In this document: in pieces, positions 1-9,064 of the stretch | Numbering within the stretch: the stretch's first letter is position 1 | Layout: each line of letters starts with the position of its first letter | From: Chryseobacterium balustinum | GTDB taxonomy: Bacteria; Bacteroidota; Bacteroidia; Flavobacteriales; Weeksellaceae | Length of the DNA stretch: 64,000 nucleotides | Direction: 5' to 3' | Assembly: GCF_900168205.1 (NCBI RefSeq) | Contig: NZ_FUZE01000008.1 | Coordinates: 1 to 64,000 of the forward strand | Made by a program: the position numbers and the translations under genes | The notes under the pieces: generated by a model | What the model saw: only the letters and a program-made list of their open reading frames with translations | What the model was told of the DNA's origin: nothing | The model's database searches: none

Positions 1-16
1 CTACAAAACAAAAAAC

Positions 17-40
17 CGAAGCAAAAACGTTTTTGCTTCG
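17..40 (-). terminator. Terminator of the thiamine operon
   Basis: A perfect 24-base palindrome with a 12-bp arm. On the minus strand it is followed by a T-rich run (gttttttgtttt) and lies about 80 bases past the tenA stop. It probably ends the thiM-thiE-thiD-tenA transcript. The plus-strand flank is also AT-rich, so it may work in both directions. Confidence 0.7.
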
Positions 41-117
41 ATTTAAATTATTTATTTTTGACCCTTAATCTGTATCGGATTTTTAGGACGGGACACAATG
101 CTGATTTTTTATTACAA

Positions 118-768
118 TTAAATCCAGATTTTATTATCATACGCTGCTTCCCAGAAATAATATTCCATTCGGGATGAGGTTAAAAATGCTTCTGTCATTT
201 TTTCTCTAATGGCAGGAGTTGTAGAAGCTGCTACCTCATCGCAGATACTAATTGCCTGTTGTACGGCTTCTGCAAATTCTTCACCGCCATACGTTTCAAT
301 CCATTTTTGATAAGGATTATTTTCAGACTTTATGGTATTGTAAATGTGGTCACCTACTTTTTTATAAATCCAAAAACAGGGTAATACTGCTGCCATCGCT
401 ATTTCAACAGAATCGAGTGCAGCGGTACTCTTAAGAAAATGCACATAATGATGACAGACAGGTTGCATTGTACCTTTATCTTTTAAGCCAAAATCTTTGA
501 AATAAGATTCATGAAGTGCGTTTTCGACGATAATTGCAGTTTCTGCATATTTCAGATATTGTAAGGTGTTGCTAATATCATGTGCTCTTGCTGCAATCAA
601 TGCCAATGCTCTTCCGAAATGCTCGAGATATAAAGAATCCTGAGCCATGTAAAACTGAAATTTTTCTTTGGGAAGACTTCCATCTGCCAATTGGGCAACA
701 AAAGGCATGGTAAGAATAGCTTGATACCGTTCTTCAGTTTGTTTCCAGGTTAATTCAGACCAATTCAT
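118..768 (-). CDS. tenA: TenA aminopyrimidine aminohydrolase (thiaminase II)
   Basis: A 216-residue TenA/THI-4 family protein, the normal length. Family members hydrolyse amino-HMP breakdown products of thiamine to HMP, feeding salvage in the cytoplasm. Asp44 and Tyr47 (AQDSLYL) fall at the positions of the Bacillus subtilis catalytic residues. Cys131 (VLPCFW) matches the nucleophilic cysteine and Glu202 (MEYYFW) the C-terminal catalytic glutamate. It is the last gene of a riboswitch-controlled operon and its start overlaps the end of thiD by 14 bases, which suggests translational coupling. HMP made here would be the substrate of ThiD next door. Function is assigned from family and context. 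Confidence 0.93.
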   Translation of the reverse strand: MNWSELTWKQTEERYQAILTMPFVAQLADGSLPKEKFQFYMAQDSLYLEHFGRALALIAARAHDISNTLQYLKYAETAIIVENALHESYFKDFGLKDKGTMQPVCHHYVHFLKSTAALDSVEIAMAAVLPCFWIYKKVGDHIYNTIKSENNPYQKWIETYGGEEFAEAVQQAISICDEVAASTTPAIREKMTEAFLTSSRMEYYFWEAAYDNKIWI

Positions 769-1588
769 TTTTAATTATTTTATGGGGATTAAAAAAGTGA
801 TTAAGAGGACCATTTCCTTTTCCGACGACAACATCTTTTCCGTTTTTAATAGCTTCAAAAACATATTCCTGCGCTAATTCAACTGACTTAGACAACTCTT
901 CACCTCTTGCTATAAAAGCAGCAATTGCCGAGGAAAGGGTACACCCGGAACCGTGGGTGTTATTTGTTTCAAATTTTATGGTTTCAAAAGTAGATTGTTT
1001 ACCATTTTCTTCAAACAATAATGAAGTTACAGTGGGTAATTCCTGATGACCACCTTTGAGAAGGATGTTTTTGCAGCCTGATCTTAAAATTTTTTCACCG
1101 GCAATCTGCATATCTTCTAACGTTTTCACTTCCATTTGTGCCAATATTGAAGCTTCATCCATATTGGGGGTAATAATTTCTGCGATGGGAAATAATTGTT
1201 CAACGATAGTTTGAATGGTTTCCTCTTCAATCAAGCGATGTCCACTGGTAGCAACCATGACAGGATCAAATACAATGGGGATTTTTGGATATTTACTTAA
1301 AGTTTTCACAATGGTTTCAACTAATTGAGAAGTATGCACCATTCCAATTTTTATGGCATTAGGGAAAATGTCGTCGAGTACAGTTTCTATTTGATCTGCA
1401 ATAGCTTCCACTGCAATAGGATATATTTTTCTTACGCCCATTGTATTTTGAACCGGAAGTGCAGTAAGTACAGATGTTGCATAACATCCCAAAGCTGAAA
1501 ACGTTTTGATATCTGCCTGTATTCCTGCGCCGCCACTGCCATCAAAACCGGCAATCGTAAGAACGGTAGGATAAGTATATTTTTTCAT
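755..1588 (-). CDS. thiD: Hydroxymethylpyrimidine/phosphomethylpyrimidine kinase ThiD
   Basis: A 277-residue ribokinase-fold kinase that phosphorylates HMP to HMP-P and then HMP-PP. The N-terminal TIAGFDGSGGAGIQAD stretch (residues 11-26) is the HMP-binding signature, and THGSGC (211-216) is the anion-hole and catalytic-base motif of the family, with Cys216. There is no fused ThiE domain, unlike some relatives; ThiE is the separate gene just upstream. The start overlaps the thiE stop by 4 bases (ATGA-type junction), and the end overlaps tenA by 14. Confidence 0.95.
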   Translation of the reverse strand: MKKYTYPTVLTIAGFDGSGGAGIQADIKTFSALGCYATSVLTALPVQNTMGVRKIYPIAVEAIADQIETVLDDIFPNAIKIGMVHTSQLVETIVKTLSKYPKIPIVFDPVMVATSGHRLIEEETIQTIVEQLFPIAEIITPNMDEASILAQMEVKTLEDMQIAGEKILRSGCKNILLKGGHQELPTVTSLLFEENGKQSTFETIKFETNNTHGSGCTLSSAIAAFIARGEELSKSVELAQEYVFEAIKNGKDVVVGKGNGPLNHFFNPHKIIKNELV

Positions 1589-2223
1589 TTTACTATTTCA
1601 TTTTTAATTTCGTACGCTGCTTTTTCAGGATTTTCGGCACTGCAAATCGCAGATACAACAGCTAATGCATCGGCTCCCGCTTTTATAATGGAAGCTGCAT
1701 TGTAGGAATTGATATTTCCGATGGCAACAAGTGGTTTTTCTGTAAGAGATCTTATTTTTGATAAACCATCCAATCCCCATTCTGTCACTGTATCTTTTTT
1801 GGTGTCGGTGCTAAATATGGGACTGATTCCCAGGTAATCTGACAATTCTGTGTTTACATTTTCAAGTTGGCTTAAATATTCAATAGAATATCCAATTATT
1901 TTATCTTTAAAAAACAATTCATTTCTGAGACTTGATGGAGATTTATCGTTATTCCCGACATGAATTCCTGCCGAACCAATTTTTTCAGCAACCTCAAAAT
2001 GATCATTAATAATAAGTGGAATATTATATTTTTCGGTAATCTCTTTTAATGCGAATGCTTTCCGAAGAAAATCTTCTGTTGAGGTGTTTTTTTCACGCAG
2101 CTGAATAATATCAACGCCACCCAAAATTGATTTTTCTGCAACTTCAAGAAAATCTTTCCCCAAACAATCTTTCTCAGAAATAACCAAATACAGCTGATAA
2201 GGAAATGAAGGTTTTAAGATCAT
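1585..2223 (-). CDS. thiE: Thiamine-phosphate synthase ThiE
   Basis: A 212-residue TIM-barrel enzyme that joins HMP-PP and thiazole phosphate into thiamine monophosphate. Visible signatures are QLREK (41-45), IINDH (71-75), GIHVGNND (86-93) and the phosphate loop around LGISPIFSTDTKKD (about 131-144). Length is typical. It lies third-to-last in the operon and overlaps thiM and thiD by 4 bases each. It consumes the products of its two neighbours: thiazole phosphate from ThiM and HMP-PP from ThiD. Confidence 0.95.
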   Translation of the reverse strand: MILKPSFPYQLYLVISEKDCLGKDFLEVAEKSILGGVDIIQLREKNTSTEDFLRKAFALKEITEKYNIPLIINDHFEVAEKIGSAGIHVGNNDKSPSSLRNELFFKDKIIGYSIEYLSQLENVNTELSDYLGISPIFSTDTKKDTVTEWGLDGLSKIRSLTEKPLVAIGNINSYNAASIIKAGADALAVVSAICSAENPEKAAYEIKNEIVK

Positions 2224-3017
2224 TGCTTTATCATTTTTAGATGAGCCGAAAATTCTTCTTCTGTAATATTGTACAGTTTATCAATGATATTGAGCTGTAA
2301 ACTTCCCGGACCTGCACTTTGTTGAGCTGCTATTTCTCCAGCTATTCCTAGTAAACTCATTGCTGCAATAATAGCTTCTGTTTTGTTATCAATAACTCCG
2401 ATAAAAGAACCAATCAGCGCAGTTGCAGTGCAACCTAATCCGGTAACTTTGGTCATCATTGGATGGCCGTTTTTTAAATGGATTTCTTGATTATCACTGA
2501 TGATAATATCGGTTTCACCTGAAATACAAACTATCGATTTGTGATTTTTGACCAATGTTTTGGCAGCTTCTACAGCTTCATTACTTTTGGCAGTGCTGTC
2601 GACTCCTTTTGTAATCGTTTTACTGGCTTTTGAAAGGGCAATAATTTCAGAAGCATTTCCTCTGATTACAGTTGGATTTAAATAAAGTATCTTGCTTAAA
2701 ACCGAATCACGGTAAGATGTTGCTCCGGCTCCAACAGGATCTAAAATCCAGGGTTTTTGTAATTCATTTGCTTTTTTTACTGCGATAAGCATGGCTTCTT
2801 CCCAATATTCATCGATTGTACCAATATTAATGACCAATGAGTGAGAAATATTAACCATTTCTTCTACTTCAGATTTTGCATGAGCCATTATAGGTGATGT
2901 ACCAATTGCCAGAAGCGCATTCGCAGTGTTGTTCATTACAACATAATTGGTGATACTGTGAACGAGGGGAGAAGTATTTCTTACGTGAAGGATGTTGTGC
3001 CAAAGATTATTTTCCAT
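2220..3017 (-). CDS. thiM: Hydroxyethylthiazole kinase ThiM
   Basis: A 265-residue hydroxyethylthiazole kinase that phosphorylates salvaged thiazole alcohol. It shows HSITNYVVMNNTANA (20-34), ILDPVGAGAT (91-100) and TGLGC with Cys196, matching the conserved glycine/cysteine motif of B. subtilis ThiM. It is the first gene of the operon. The ATG lies about 70 bases downstream of a TPP riboswitch, so its translation or transcription should fall when thiamine pyrophosphate is high. ThiM plus ThiD, ThiE and TenA, without thiC, thiG, thiH or thiS in the window, means this locus is a salvage operon; de novo genes could lie elsewhere. Confidence 0.95.
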   Translation of the reverse strand: MENNLWHNILHVRNTSPLVHSITNYVVMNNTANALLAIGTSPIMAHAKSEVEEMVNISHSLVINIGTIDEYWEEAMLIAVKKANELQKPWILDPVGAGATSYRDSVLSKILYLNPTVIRGNASEIIALSKASKTITKGVDSTAKSNEAVEAAKTLVKNHKSIVCISGETDIIISDNQEIHLKNGHPMMTKVTGLGCTATALIGSFIGVIDNKTEAIIAAMSLLGIAGEIAAQQSAGPGSLQLNIIDKLYNITEEEFSAHLKMIKQ

Positions 3018-3090
3018 TCTAATATTTTTATCAATAAAAGCTTTAGGATAAAATCCGGAACAACAGTCATTATTCAGAATATGACATATT

Positions 3091-3168
3091 GCTTTTCCCT
3101 ACGTCGGTGTAAGCCGTATCAGGTTCAAAGGGACTCTCTCAATTCTTTTCAGAATACCCCTAAAGCGT
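3091..3168 (-). ncRNA. TPP riboswitch (THI element)
   Basis: Read on the minus strand, the conserved THI-box blocks appear in order: TAGGGGTATTCTGA, then GAGAGTCCC, TTTGAACCTGATACGGC, and ACACCGACGTAGGGAA. These form the TPP aptamer arms, including the CTGA pyrimidine-sensor segment. It lies directly upstream of thiM with about 73 bases of leader for the expression platform. I see no T-tract terminator in that leader, so control by hiding the ribosome-binding site is plausible, but this is inference. Confidence 0.95.
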
Positions 3169-3172
3169 AACA

Positions 3173-3180
3173 CAAAAGTA
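3173..3180 (-). promoter_or_regulatory. -7 element of the thiamine operon promoter
   Basis: On the minus strand the octamer is TACTTTTG, matching the Bacteroidetes -7 consensus TAnnTTTG. It ends five bases before the TPP aptamer, so transcription would begin at about 3166, right at the aptamer's first stem. No TTG lies at the ideal -33 distance. The match to the aptamer edge raises confidence. Confidence 0.55.
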
Positions 3181-3264
3181 TTGAAAAATATTGATTTATA
3201 AATTAAAGACTGACAATGTCTTCGAAAATAAACGAAGTTTCTTCAAAGTTTTAATAAAATAAAA

Positions 3265-3291
3265 CACTCTAAAACAAGATGCTTCAGAGTG
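3265..3291 (-). terminator. Terminator after the response regulator
   Basis: On the minus strand CACTCT and AGAGTG form a 6-bp stem with a 15-base loop, followed by TTTTATTTTATT. It lies about 30 bases past the stop of the receiver-domain gene. Confidence 0.5.
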
Positions 3292-3319
3292 CTTTTATAA
3301 TAATGTAATAGATTTAATA

Positions 3320-3676
3320 TTAAGCCGTTAGTTTTTCAATTTTCCCCAGTACATCATCGATATCGAAGGGTTTAGATATAAATTCATCAGCATTACAAGA
3401 GTTGATTACATTTTCTGCTTTTGCATGTGCACTGATAATCATTACCGGAATATTTGAGGTAGCCTCATTTTCTTTTATTTGGTTGCAAAGATCGGTACCT
3501 GAACCATCAGGTAATCTTACATCTAAAATAAAAACATCCGGTACGAACGATTGATCTCTATTGTTGAAGGCTTCAACGGTAGCAAATGAACGTACGTCAT
3601 AATTTTCGAATGACAGGAGCAATTGTAATGCATCTCTGATGCCTGTCTCATCTTCTACGATAAAAATTGTTTTCAT
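3320..3676 (-). CDS. Single-domain response regulator (CheY-like receiver)
   Basis: A 118-residue protein consisting only of a receiver domain. The acidic pocket Glu8-Asp9, phospho-acceptor Asp52 (FILDVRLPDGSG), Ser82 in the switch Thr/Ser position and Lys102 (SKPFD) are all present, so it should be phosphorylatable. There is no output domain, so it must act by protein contact, as a phosphorelay intermediate or by controlling a kinase. No kinase is adjacent. The nearest is the phytochrome kinase at 12583, which also lacks a linked regulator; a partnership is only a possibility. It is divergent from the SusC gene. Confidence 0.85.
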   Translation of the reverse strand: MKTIFIVEDETGIRDALQLLLSFENYDVRSFATVEAFNNRDQSFVPDVFILDVRLPDGSGTDLCNQIKENEATSNIPVMIISAHAKAENVINSCNADEFISKPFDIDDVLGKIEKLTA

Positions 3677-4094
3677 ACATCTTGCTTGGCAAAAACAAAG
3701 CCAATATTGAGATAGCGAGCAAAAATTGCATCAAAAATCGGAATCTATGTTATTAATTATTAAATAATGTAAAATGTTTTTTTTTGATTTTAGACCACTG
3801 GTTTTTGGTTTAATGATTATACAATAGAAGTATGGAATTGACGTGTCTAAGCTTACCCGTTTCTTTCTTAGTTTAAGATGGTTTTCGGCTTTAAAGATTC
3901 TTACAGCGGGTATTTGTTAGTGTTTCTATTGTTTGATATTTGGGCAGGTAACTGCAGGATAGCTGAAATTTTCGATAAGTATACTTTTATAAAAATAAAA
4001 ATATGAGAAATATCATGTCTTTAAGATTTAACTTTTCTTGCGTTTTAATTTAAGAGAAAGTATAAACAAGTAATAATTAATCATCAATCATAAA
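3677..4094. other. Non-coding interval between response regulator and susC
   Basis: 418 AT-rich bases between divergent genes. I see no gene longer than about 16 codons, no strong hairpin and no exact TAnnTTTG element for susC. The region must hold promoters for both sides, but I cannot place them with confidence. Confidence 0.5.
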
Positions 4095-6992
4095 ATGAAG
4101 AAATCTATAGTAACTTTGGGTATTTTGTTAAGTACCACAGGTTTTATCTTCGCACAGGAAAAAGATAGTATAAAAGCCAATACGAGTAATAAAACCAAGG
4201 ATATTGAGGAAGTAGTTGTAATCGCTTACGGTACTCAGAAAAAGGGTGAAGTTACAGGTTCTGTAGGGCGAGTGAGCGCAGAAAGTTTCAAAGATCGTCC
4301 CATTGCGAGAGTAGACCAGGCTTTAACTGGGCAGATTGCCGGTGTTAAAACTCGTTCTACAACGGGGAAACCTGGAGAACCCGTGGAAATTAGAGTTCGT
4401 GGTACTGCTTCTATATCTGCAAATAATTCACCTTTGTATGTTATCGACGGAATTGTTGCCGACGACATGGCAAATATCTCACCTGATGATGTGCAATCGA
4501 TTGAAGTTTTAAAAGACGCTGCGTCAACTGCAATGTATGGTTCAAGAGGGTCAAATGGTATCGTTATCGTCACCACAAAAAAAGGAGTTTCAGGAAAACC
4601 TTCATTTACATTTTCTCAGTATTATGGGGTACAGACTATTGAGAAAAAGCTAGACATCATGAGCAGTGCAGAATGGATAGATTATGCAACAGAATCAATT
4701 AATAAAAGGTGGGTTGCTTTAGCTCCTGGTAATTCGGCTTCCGACAGTTATGAAGTAAGAGCAAAATATTTTAATTTACCCAATACTACCGATTACAATT
4801 TAGCCAACATCAACTATATGCTAGATCCGAGATGGGGAACTAATCAGTTGGCAAATATTGATTGGCAGGATGCTTTTTATCGCCCGGCTGCTATCCAAAA
4901 TTATCAATTGTCGGTAAGAGGAGGGAGCAGTAATGTGAAGTATGCGATTTCGGCAGCCTATTTTGATCAGGAAGGTATGGCTTTAAATACTGGTTTTAAT
5001 AGATTCAATTTAAGTGCTGTTGTTGATGTTAATATCTCAAGTAAATGGAAAGCGGGAATTGCATTAAGACCAAGTTATTCACAAAGTTATGGCGCTGCCG
5101 TAGATGGAAAAGATAACGAAGCACATAAAATGCTTTCTATGGTTCCGGTCGCAGAATTAGGAGCGGGACTTTATACCAACTTCTGGAATAATATACGATA
5201 CAGATGGGCGGGTTCTACCGTGAGTCCGATTGGTACTTTAGAAAATACAACCAATAACACCAACGAGTTTAGAATGTTATCTAGTATGTATATGTCTTAT
5301 GACATTTTACCAGATTTAAATTTTAAGATTTCAGGAGCGGCGACTAATAATTTTAACATCAATAACGGCTATATTCCAACCTTCAATTTGGTGACCAATA
5401 TTCCGGGGCAGGTAAGTATTGGAAGCCGTAGAACGGTAAATTATAACAGATATTTAGGAGAAGCTTTATTGAACTATAAAAAGACTTTCGGAAGTCATAG
5501 TATTGCCGCCCTTGCAGGATATAGTGCAGAAAATTCCAGAACGACTAGTCAATACAACCGTAACAAAGGTTTTGCGAATGATGATCTGAAAACATTCAAC
5601 TTTACGCAATCTGCTTCTGTATTAAATTCAGAATATACCGCTTCAGAATGGATGTTAACGTCATTGTTTGGACGTGTAAATTACGATTACCAAAAGAAAT
5701 ATATGGTGTTTGCAAGTATTCGTAGAGACGGTTCTTCCAGATTTGGTTGGGATAATCTTTACGGAACTTTTGCCGCATTTGGTGGAGCTTGGAAGGTTGA
5801 CAAAGAAGAATTTTTAAAGAACCAATCTTGGTTAAGCAACCTGAAACTACGTTACAGTTGGGGAGAAAACGGAAATAATGCCATTGGTGATTATAAGTCT
5901 TTTGGAACATTAACAGGAGGGAATTACTCATTTGGAGGTAATTTATCTAATGGTTTAGTCCCAAACAGCATTGAAAATCGTATTTTAACTTGGGAGAAAA
6001 CACAATCATCAGATTTTGGTTTTGAATTGGGACTATTCAACAGGATTGATCTCTCAGTTGATTATTATACTAAAAAAACCAAAGCTCTTCTTCTTCAAGA
6101 GCCTATACTTTTAGCAACTGGTTTTCCAAGCATTATTGGAAACGTGGGATCTGTGGAGAATAAAGGTTTAGAATTTGAATTAAGCACCAAAAACTTAACA
6201 GGTCAATTTAAGTGGAACACTTCTGCCAATATTGCATTTAATAATAATAAAGTATTGCAATTAGGGAATAACAACAAGCCTATTTATACAGGTTTTAGTA
6301 ACTTAACAAATGTTATACAGGTCGGTGAAGAACTGAACTCTTTTTATCTTTATGAAGCAATCGGGGTTTTATCAAGTGCAGATATCAATAATACTGGTGT
6401 TGCGAAAACAACTGGTGCCATTGCAGGAGACGTGAAGTACAGAGATTTTAACGGTGATGGTAAAATTGACGAAAACGACCGTCATATCATCGGTAGTCCC
6501 ACTCCTGATTATTATTGGGGATTTACCAACACATTTTCATACAAAGGATTTGATCTTTCTGTATTTTTTCAAGGTCAGAAAGGAGGTTATAGCTACGCTT
6601 TGTTAGGTCGTGCAATCGATCGCCCTGGAATGGGAACCACAACCAACGTAATGGGGAACTGGGCAAACCGTTGGCGTTCTGATGCAGATCCTGGAGACGG
6701 TAAAACCCCAAGATTAGATGGTACTACAGGAGGTCTTTTAGATACAAGATGGTTATATGATGCCACTTATATTCAGCTTAAAAATGTGACTTTAGGATAT
6801 AATTTCCCACAGGAATTGGTAAGCAAATTAAAGGTCTCAAACCTTAGACTCTATGTGAGTTTAGAAAATGTGTGGAGAAAAGATCATTATTACGGTGGTT
6901 ACAACCCAGAATCTGTACAGTCAGACGGTACCGATTACGGAGCATATCCTAATGCAAAAGTGTATATGATGGGCCTAAACTTTAATTTCTAA
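4095..6992 (+). CDS. SusC/RagA-family TonB-dependent outer-membrane transporter
   Basis: A 965-residue SusC-type transporter that works with the SusD-like lipoprotein 10 bases downstream to import oligomers (often glycans or peptides) across the outer membrane using TonB energy. Residues 1-20 are a signal peptide (ending FIFAQ). A TonB-box-like EEVVVIAYGT (38-47) leads into the plug domain, with the SusC signature (SPLYVIDGI, SIEVLKDAASTAMYGSRGSNGIVIVTTKKG) to about residue 160. The rest is a 22-strand barrel ending in an aromatic F-N-F. It lacks the N-terminal carboxypeptidase-regulatory-like domain many SusC proteins carry, so it is a short form. No glycosidase, sulfatase, peptidase or sigma/anti-sigma gene is nearby, so the substrate cannot be inferred. 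Confidence 0.95.
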   Translation: MKKSIVTLGILLSTTGFIFAQEKDSIKANTSNKTKDIEEVVVIAYGTQKKGEVTGSVGRVSAESFKDRPIARVDQALTGQIAGVKTRSTTGKPGEPVEIRVRGTASISANNSPLYVIDGIVADDMANISPDDVQSIEVLKDAASTAMYGSRGSNGIVIVTTKKGVSGKPSFTFSQYYGVQTIEKKLDIMSSAEWIDYATESINKRWVALAPGNSASDSYEVRAKYFNLPNTTDYNLANINYMLDPRWGTNQLANIDWQDAFYRPAAIQNYQLSVRGGSSNVKYAISAAYFDQEGMALNTGFNRFNLSAVVDVNISSKWKAGIALRPSYSQSYGAAVDGKDNEAHKMLSMVPVAELGAGLYTNFWNNIRYRWAGSTVSPIGTLENTTNNTNEFRMLSSMYMSYDILPDLNFKISGAATNNFNINNGYIPTFNLVTNIPGQVSIGSRRTVNYNRYLGEALLNYKKTFGSHSIAALAGYSAENSRTTSQYNRNKGFANDDLKTFNFTQSASVLNSEYTASEWMLTSLFGRVNYDYQKKYMVFASIRRDGSSRFGWDNLYGTFAAFGGAWKVDKEEFLKNQSWLSNLKLRYSWGENGNNAIGDYKSFGTLTGGNYSFGGNLSNGLVPNSIENRILTWEKTQSSDFGFELGLFNRIDLSVDYYTKKTKALLLQEPILLATGFPSIIGNVGSVENKGLEFELSTKNLTGQFKWNTSANIAFNNNKVLQLGNNNKPIYTGFSNLTNVIQVGEELNSFYLYEAIGVLSSADINNTGVAKTTGAIAGDVKYRDFNGDGKIDENDRHIIGSPTPDYYWGFTNTFSYKGFDLSVFFQGQKGGYSYALLGRAIDRPGMGTTTNVMGNWANRWRSDADPGDGKTPRLDGTTGGLLDTRWLYDATYIQLKNVTLGYNFPQELVSKLKVSNLRLYVSLENVWRKDHYYGGYNPESVQSDGTDYGAYPNAKVYMMGLNFNF

Positions 6993-7044
6993 AATTTTTA
7001 CAATGAAGACAACTACAATAAATATATCCAGATCACCATTTAAT

Positions 7045-8541
7045 ATGAAAAATTTAGGAAAAGTATTGATTTTTGGTGCATTAACATTCGGAACAATAAG
7101 TTGTAGCCGAGAAGATTTGATGCTTGAACCTGAAAATAATATTACCCAAACCTCTTTTTACACTACAGAATTGCAGATTCAACAGGCCGTTTCGGGAGTG
7201 TATTCGGCGATGATCAATGCTTCTTCGAGAGGTGGCTATGATGTGAATTTTTACTTATTAGCATCAGAAGTTCGTTCTAATAATTATACCGCACTTTCAC
7301 AAAACGGAAACAGAGATTATTACGCGATCAATCGTTTTCAAGACAATTCTACCACAGAAGAGATGGAAGTTCTTTGGGAAGATGCCTATCAAATGGTCAC
7401 GTATGCCAATAATATTTTAGTAAGAATTGATAATGTTCCTTTTGCAAGCGAAGCAACAAAAGAACAATACCGTTCAGAAACCCGTTTCTTAAGAGCGTAT
7501 GCTTATTTTGAATTGATGCGTTCTTTTGGGAAAGTTCCTTTAATCGAAAAACCCGTGAGTCCTACTGAAGCGGCTGCAATACCAAGAACAGATCTAGCAA
7601 CACTTTATAACTTCGTTACTTCAGAACTTGAGGCTTCTGTAGCAGGATTGAAAAATATACATGATGCAGCTAATAAAGGAAGGATTACCAAGTCTGCAGC
7701 TCACGCAATGTTAGGTAGAATTTATCTTACAGGATCGGGTTATCCTTTAAATAACAGTTCTTACGTTGCAAAAGCAAAAGATCATTTGTTTGCTGTCATT
7801 CAGGGGGAAGGTCAGTATGTTACCTGGTCACCGAACTATGCAGATTTGTTTAAAAGTACGAATGACAACAAATATCACATCTTCGAAATCCAGCATATAA
7901 GCGGAGGTTTGTCACAAGGTTCTTATTTGCCGAGCTATGTTTCTCCAAATTTTGGTACCGCTGATCCTTTGTATAATCCGCAGGGAAGTTTATTTACCTC
8001 AGGTGAATTAGGAGTTTCTCAATCTTTGATTAATTCTTATGAAGCGGGAGATTTAAGAAAAGCGGTAACGGTTAAAACCCAGTTCATCGCACAAAACGGA
8101 TTGGTAGACAATGCCAATTATTTCATTAAATTCCGTGAGCCCGGAAAAGTGATCACCAACCGTTACGATTGGCCAATTAATTTCCCGATCATCCGTTACG
8201 AAGATGTTCTTTTGATGTATGCTGAAGTTTTAAATACTCAGGGAAGTACAAGTACAGCTGTTCCTTATTTGAATAGAATTCGTCAGAGAGCAGGGCTTGC
8301 GGCTGTTTCTACATCAATTTCTGCAGCAGATTTCACAACGGCACTTCGTAAAGAAAGAAGAGTAGAGTTTGCAGGAGAAGGTATTTATTGGCATGATTTG
8401 GTACGTTGGAATACTGGAGTGGCGGTCATCAATCAGGCTGCAGCTGTTTTAAACTACAATTTTACCATTACAACCAACGATTATTTATACCAAGTTCCTT
8501 TATCTCAAATCCAGATTGCGGGATACGATCAAAATCCTTAA
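7045..8541 (+). CDS. SusD/RagB-family nutrient-binding outer-membrane lipoprotein
   Basis: A SusD-like lid protein of the SusCD import complex. I chose the start at 7045 (MKNLGKVLIFGALTF) because it begins a compact lipoprotein signal ending in the lipobox GTISC, with the lipidated Cys at residue 20. An upstream in-frame ATG at 7003 would add 14 residues before the signal and is less likely. SusD features include the N-terminal TSFYTTELQIQQAVSGVYSA, TPR-like helices, and the C-terminal RKERRVEFAGEG followed by WHDLVRWNTG. About 498 residues, normal for the family. It is in an operon with the preceding susC. Confidence 0.93.
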   Translation: MKNLGKVLIFGALTFGTISCSREDLMLEPENNITQTSFYTTELQIQQAVSGVYSAMINASSRGGYDVNFYLLASEVRSNNYTALSQNGNRDYYAINRFQDNSTTEEMEVLWEDAYQMVTYANNILVRIDNVPFASEATKEQYRSETRFLRAYAYFELMRSFGKVPLIEKPVSPTEAAAIPRTDLATLYNFVTSELEASVAGLKNIHDAANKGRITKSAAHAMLGRIYLTGSGYPLNNSSYVAKAKDHLFAVIQGEGQYVTWSPNYADLFKSTNDNKYHIFEIQHISGGLSQGSYLPSYVSPNFGTADPLYNPQGSLFTSGELGVSQSLINSYEAGDLRKAVTVKTQFIAQNGLVDNANYFIKFREPGKVITNRYDWPINFPIIRYEDVLLMYAEVLNTQGSTSTAVPYLNRIRQRAGLAAVSTSISAADFTTALRKERRVEFAGEGIYWHDLVRWNTGVAVINQAAAVLNYNFTITTNDYLYQVPLSQIQIAGYDQNP

Positions 8542-8558
8542 AAGATGTTTTAAAAAGT

Positions 8559-8590
8559 TGACTGATATTTTTGAAAATGAATATCAGTCA
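8559..8590 (+). terminator. Stem-loop after susD
   Basis: TGACTGATAT and ATATCAGTCA form a perfect 10-bp stem with a 12-base loop, 17 bases after the susD stop. The downstream tract (gctttatctt) is only modestly T-rich. It may help terminate the susCD transcript or protect its 3' end. Confidence 0.5.
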
Positions 8591-8611
8591 GCTTTATCTT
8601 CATACAAAAAG

Positions 8612-8645
8612 AAAATCCCGAAGCGCAATTGCTCCGGGATTTTTT
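8612..8645. terminator. Bidirectional terminator between susD and the next gene
   Basis: AAAATCCCG(A)AGC pairs with GCT(C)CGGGATTTT around a 6-base loop, with one mismatch. T-tract on the plus side and A-tract on the other suit a shared terminator for the convergent genes on either side. Confidence 0.8.
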
Positions 8646-8665
8646 CGTAATTATATGATATTGAT

Positions 8666-9064
8666 TTAGTGTCTCTTAAATAATATTTCGTCCATTTTTG
8701 ACTGTTTTACATAGATCTTTTGAAAACTTACCGGCATGTATTGATATAACATTTCCCATTGATGAGTGTCGGTTTGTTTTTTAAAACTCTTGAAAGATCT
8801 TACAAAAAGATTTTCAATAATCTGTTTTACGTTTTGTGTTCCGTTTCTATAAATCCAGCCCATCATTTTAATGTTGTGGTTCACAATGTTAATTTTCGAT
8901 TCCTGTAAAAGGTTTTTCAGGTGATCTACTGTTGTCTGAATAATTCCTGCAAAGTTATCTTGTGCTGAAAGTTGCACTATTTCCTTTTGTAATGAAGGAT
9001 AGAATACTTTTAAATGTTCAATTGCCCCATTTTCATTAATTACTTTCTTCTCAATATTCTTCAT
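8666..9064 (-). CDS. Uncharacterised 132-residue helical protein
   Basis: I do not recognise the family securely. The protein is mostly helical, has no signal peptide or membrane segment, and is basic at both ends (KNIEKKV, LFKRH). It is convergent with susD and shares the terminator at 8612-8645. The preceding 540 bases carry no gene, so it is probably a single-gene unit. Good start context and typical codon use suggest a real gene. Confidence 0.65.
   Translation of the reverse strand: MKNIEKKVINENGAIEHLKVFYPSLQKEIVQLSAQDNFAGIIQTTVDHLKNLLQESKINIVNHNIKMMGWIYRNGTQNVKQIIENLFVRSFKSFKKQTDTHQWEMLYQYMPVSFQKIYVKQSKMDEILFKRH

Noticed and set aside
2958..3170. A 70-codon plus-strand frame over the start of thiM and its leader
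   Set aside because: It lies across the TPP aptamer and the thiM coding start; the riboswitch explains its conserved look.
3320..3676. The stand-alone receiver as the dedicated partner of the phytochrome kinase
   Set aside because: They are 9 kb apart in opposite directions with unrelated genes between; kept only as a possibility, not annotated.
7003..7045. SusD start at 7003
   Set aside because: It would place 14 polar residues before a complete lipoprotein signal; the start at 7045 gives a standard signal and lipobox.
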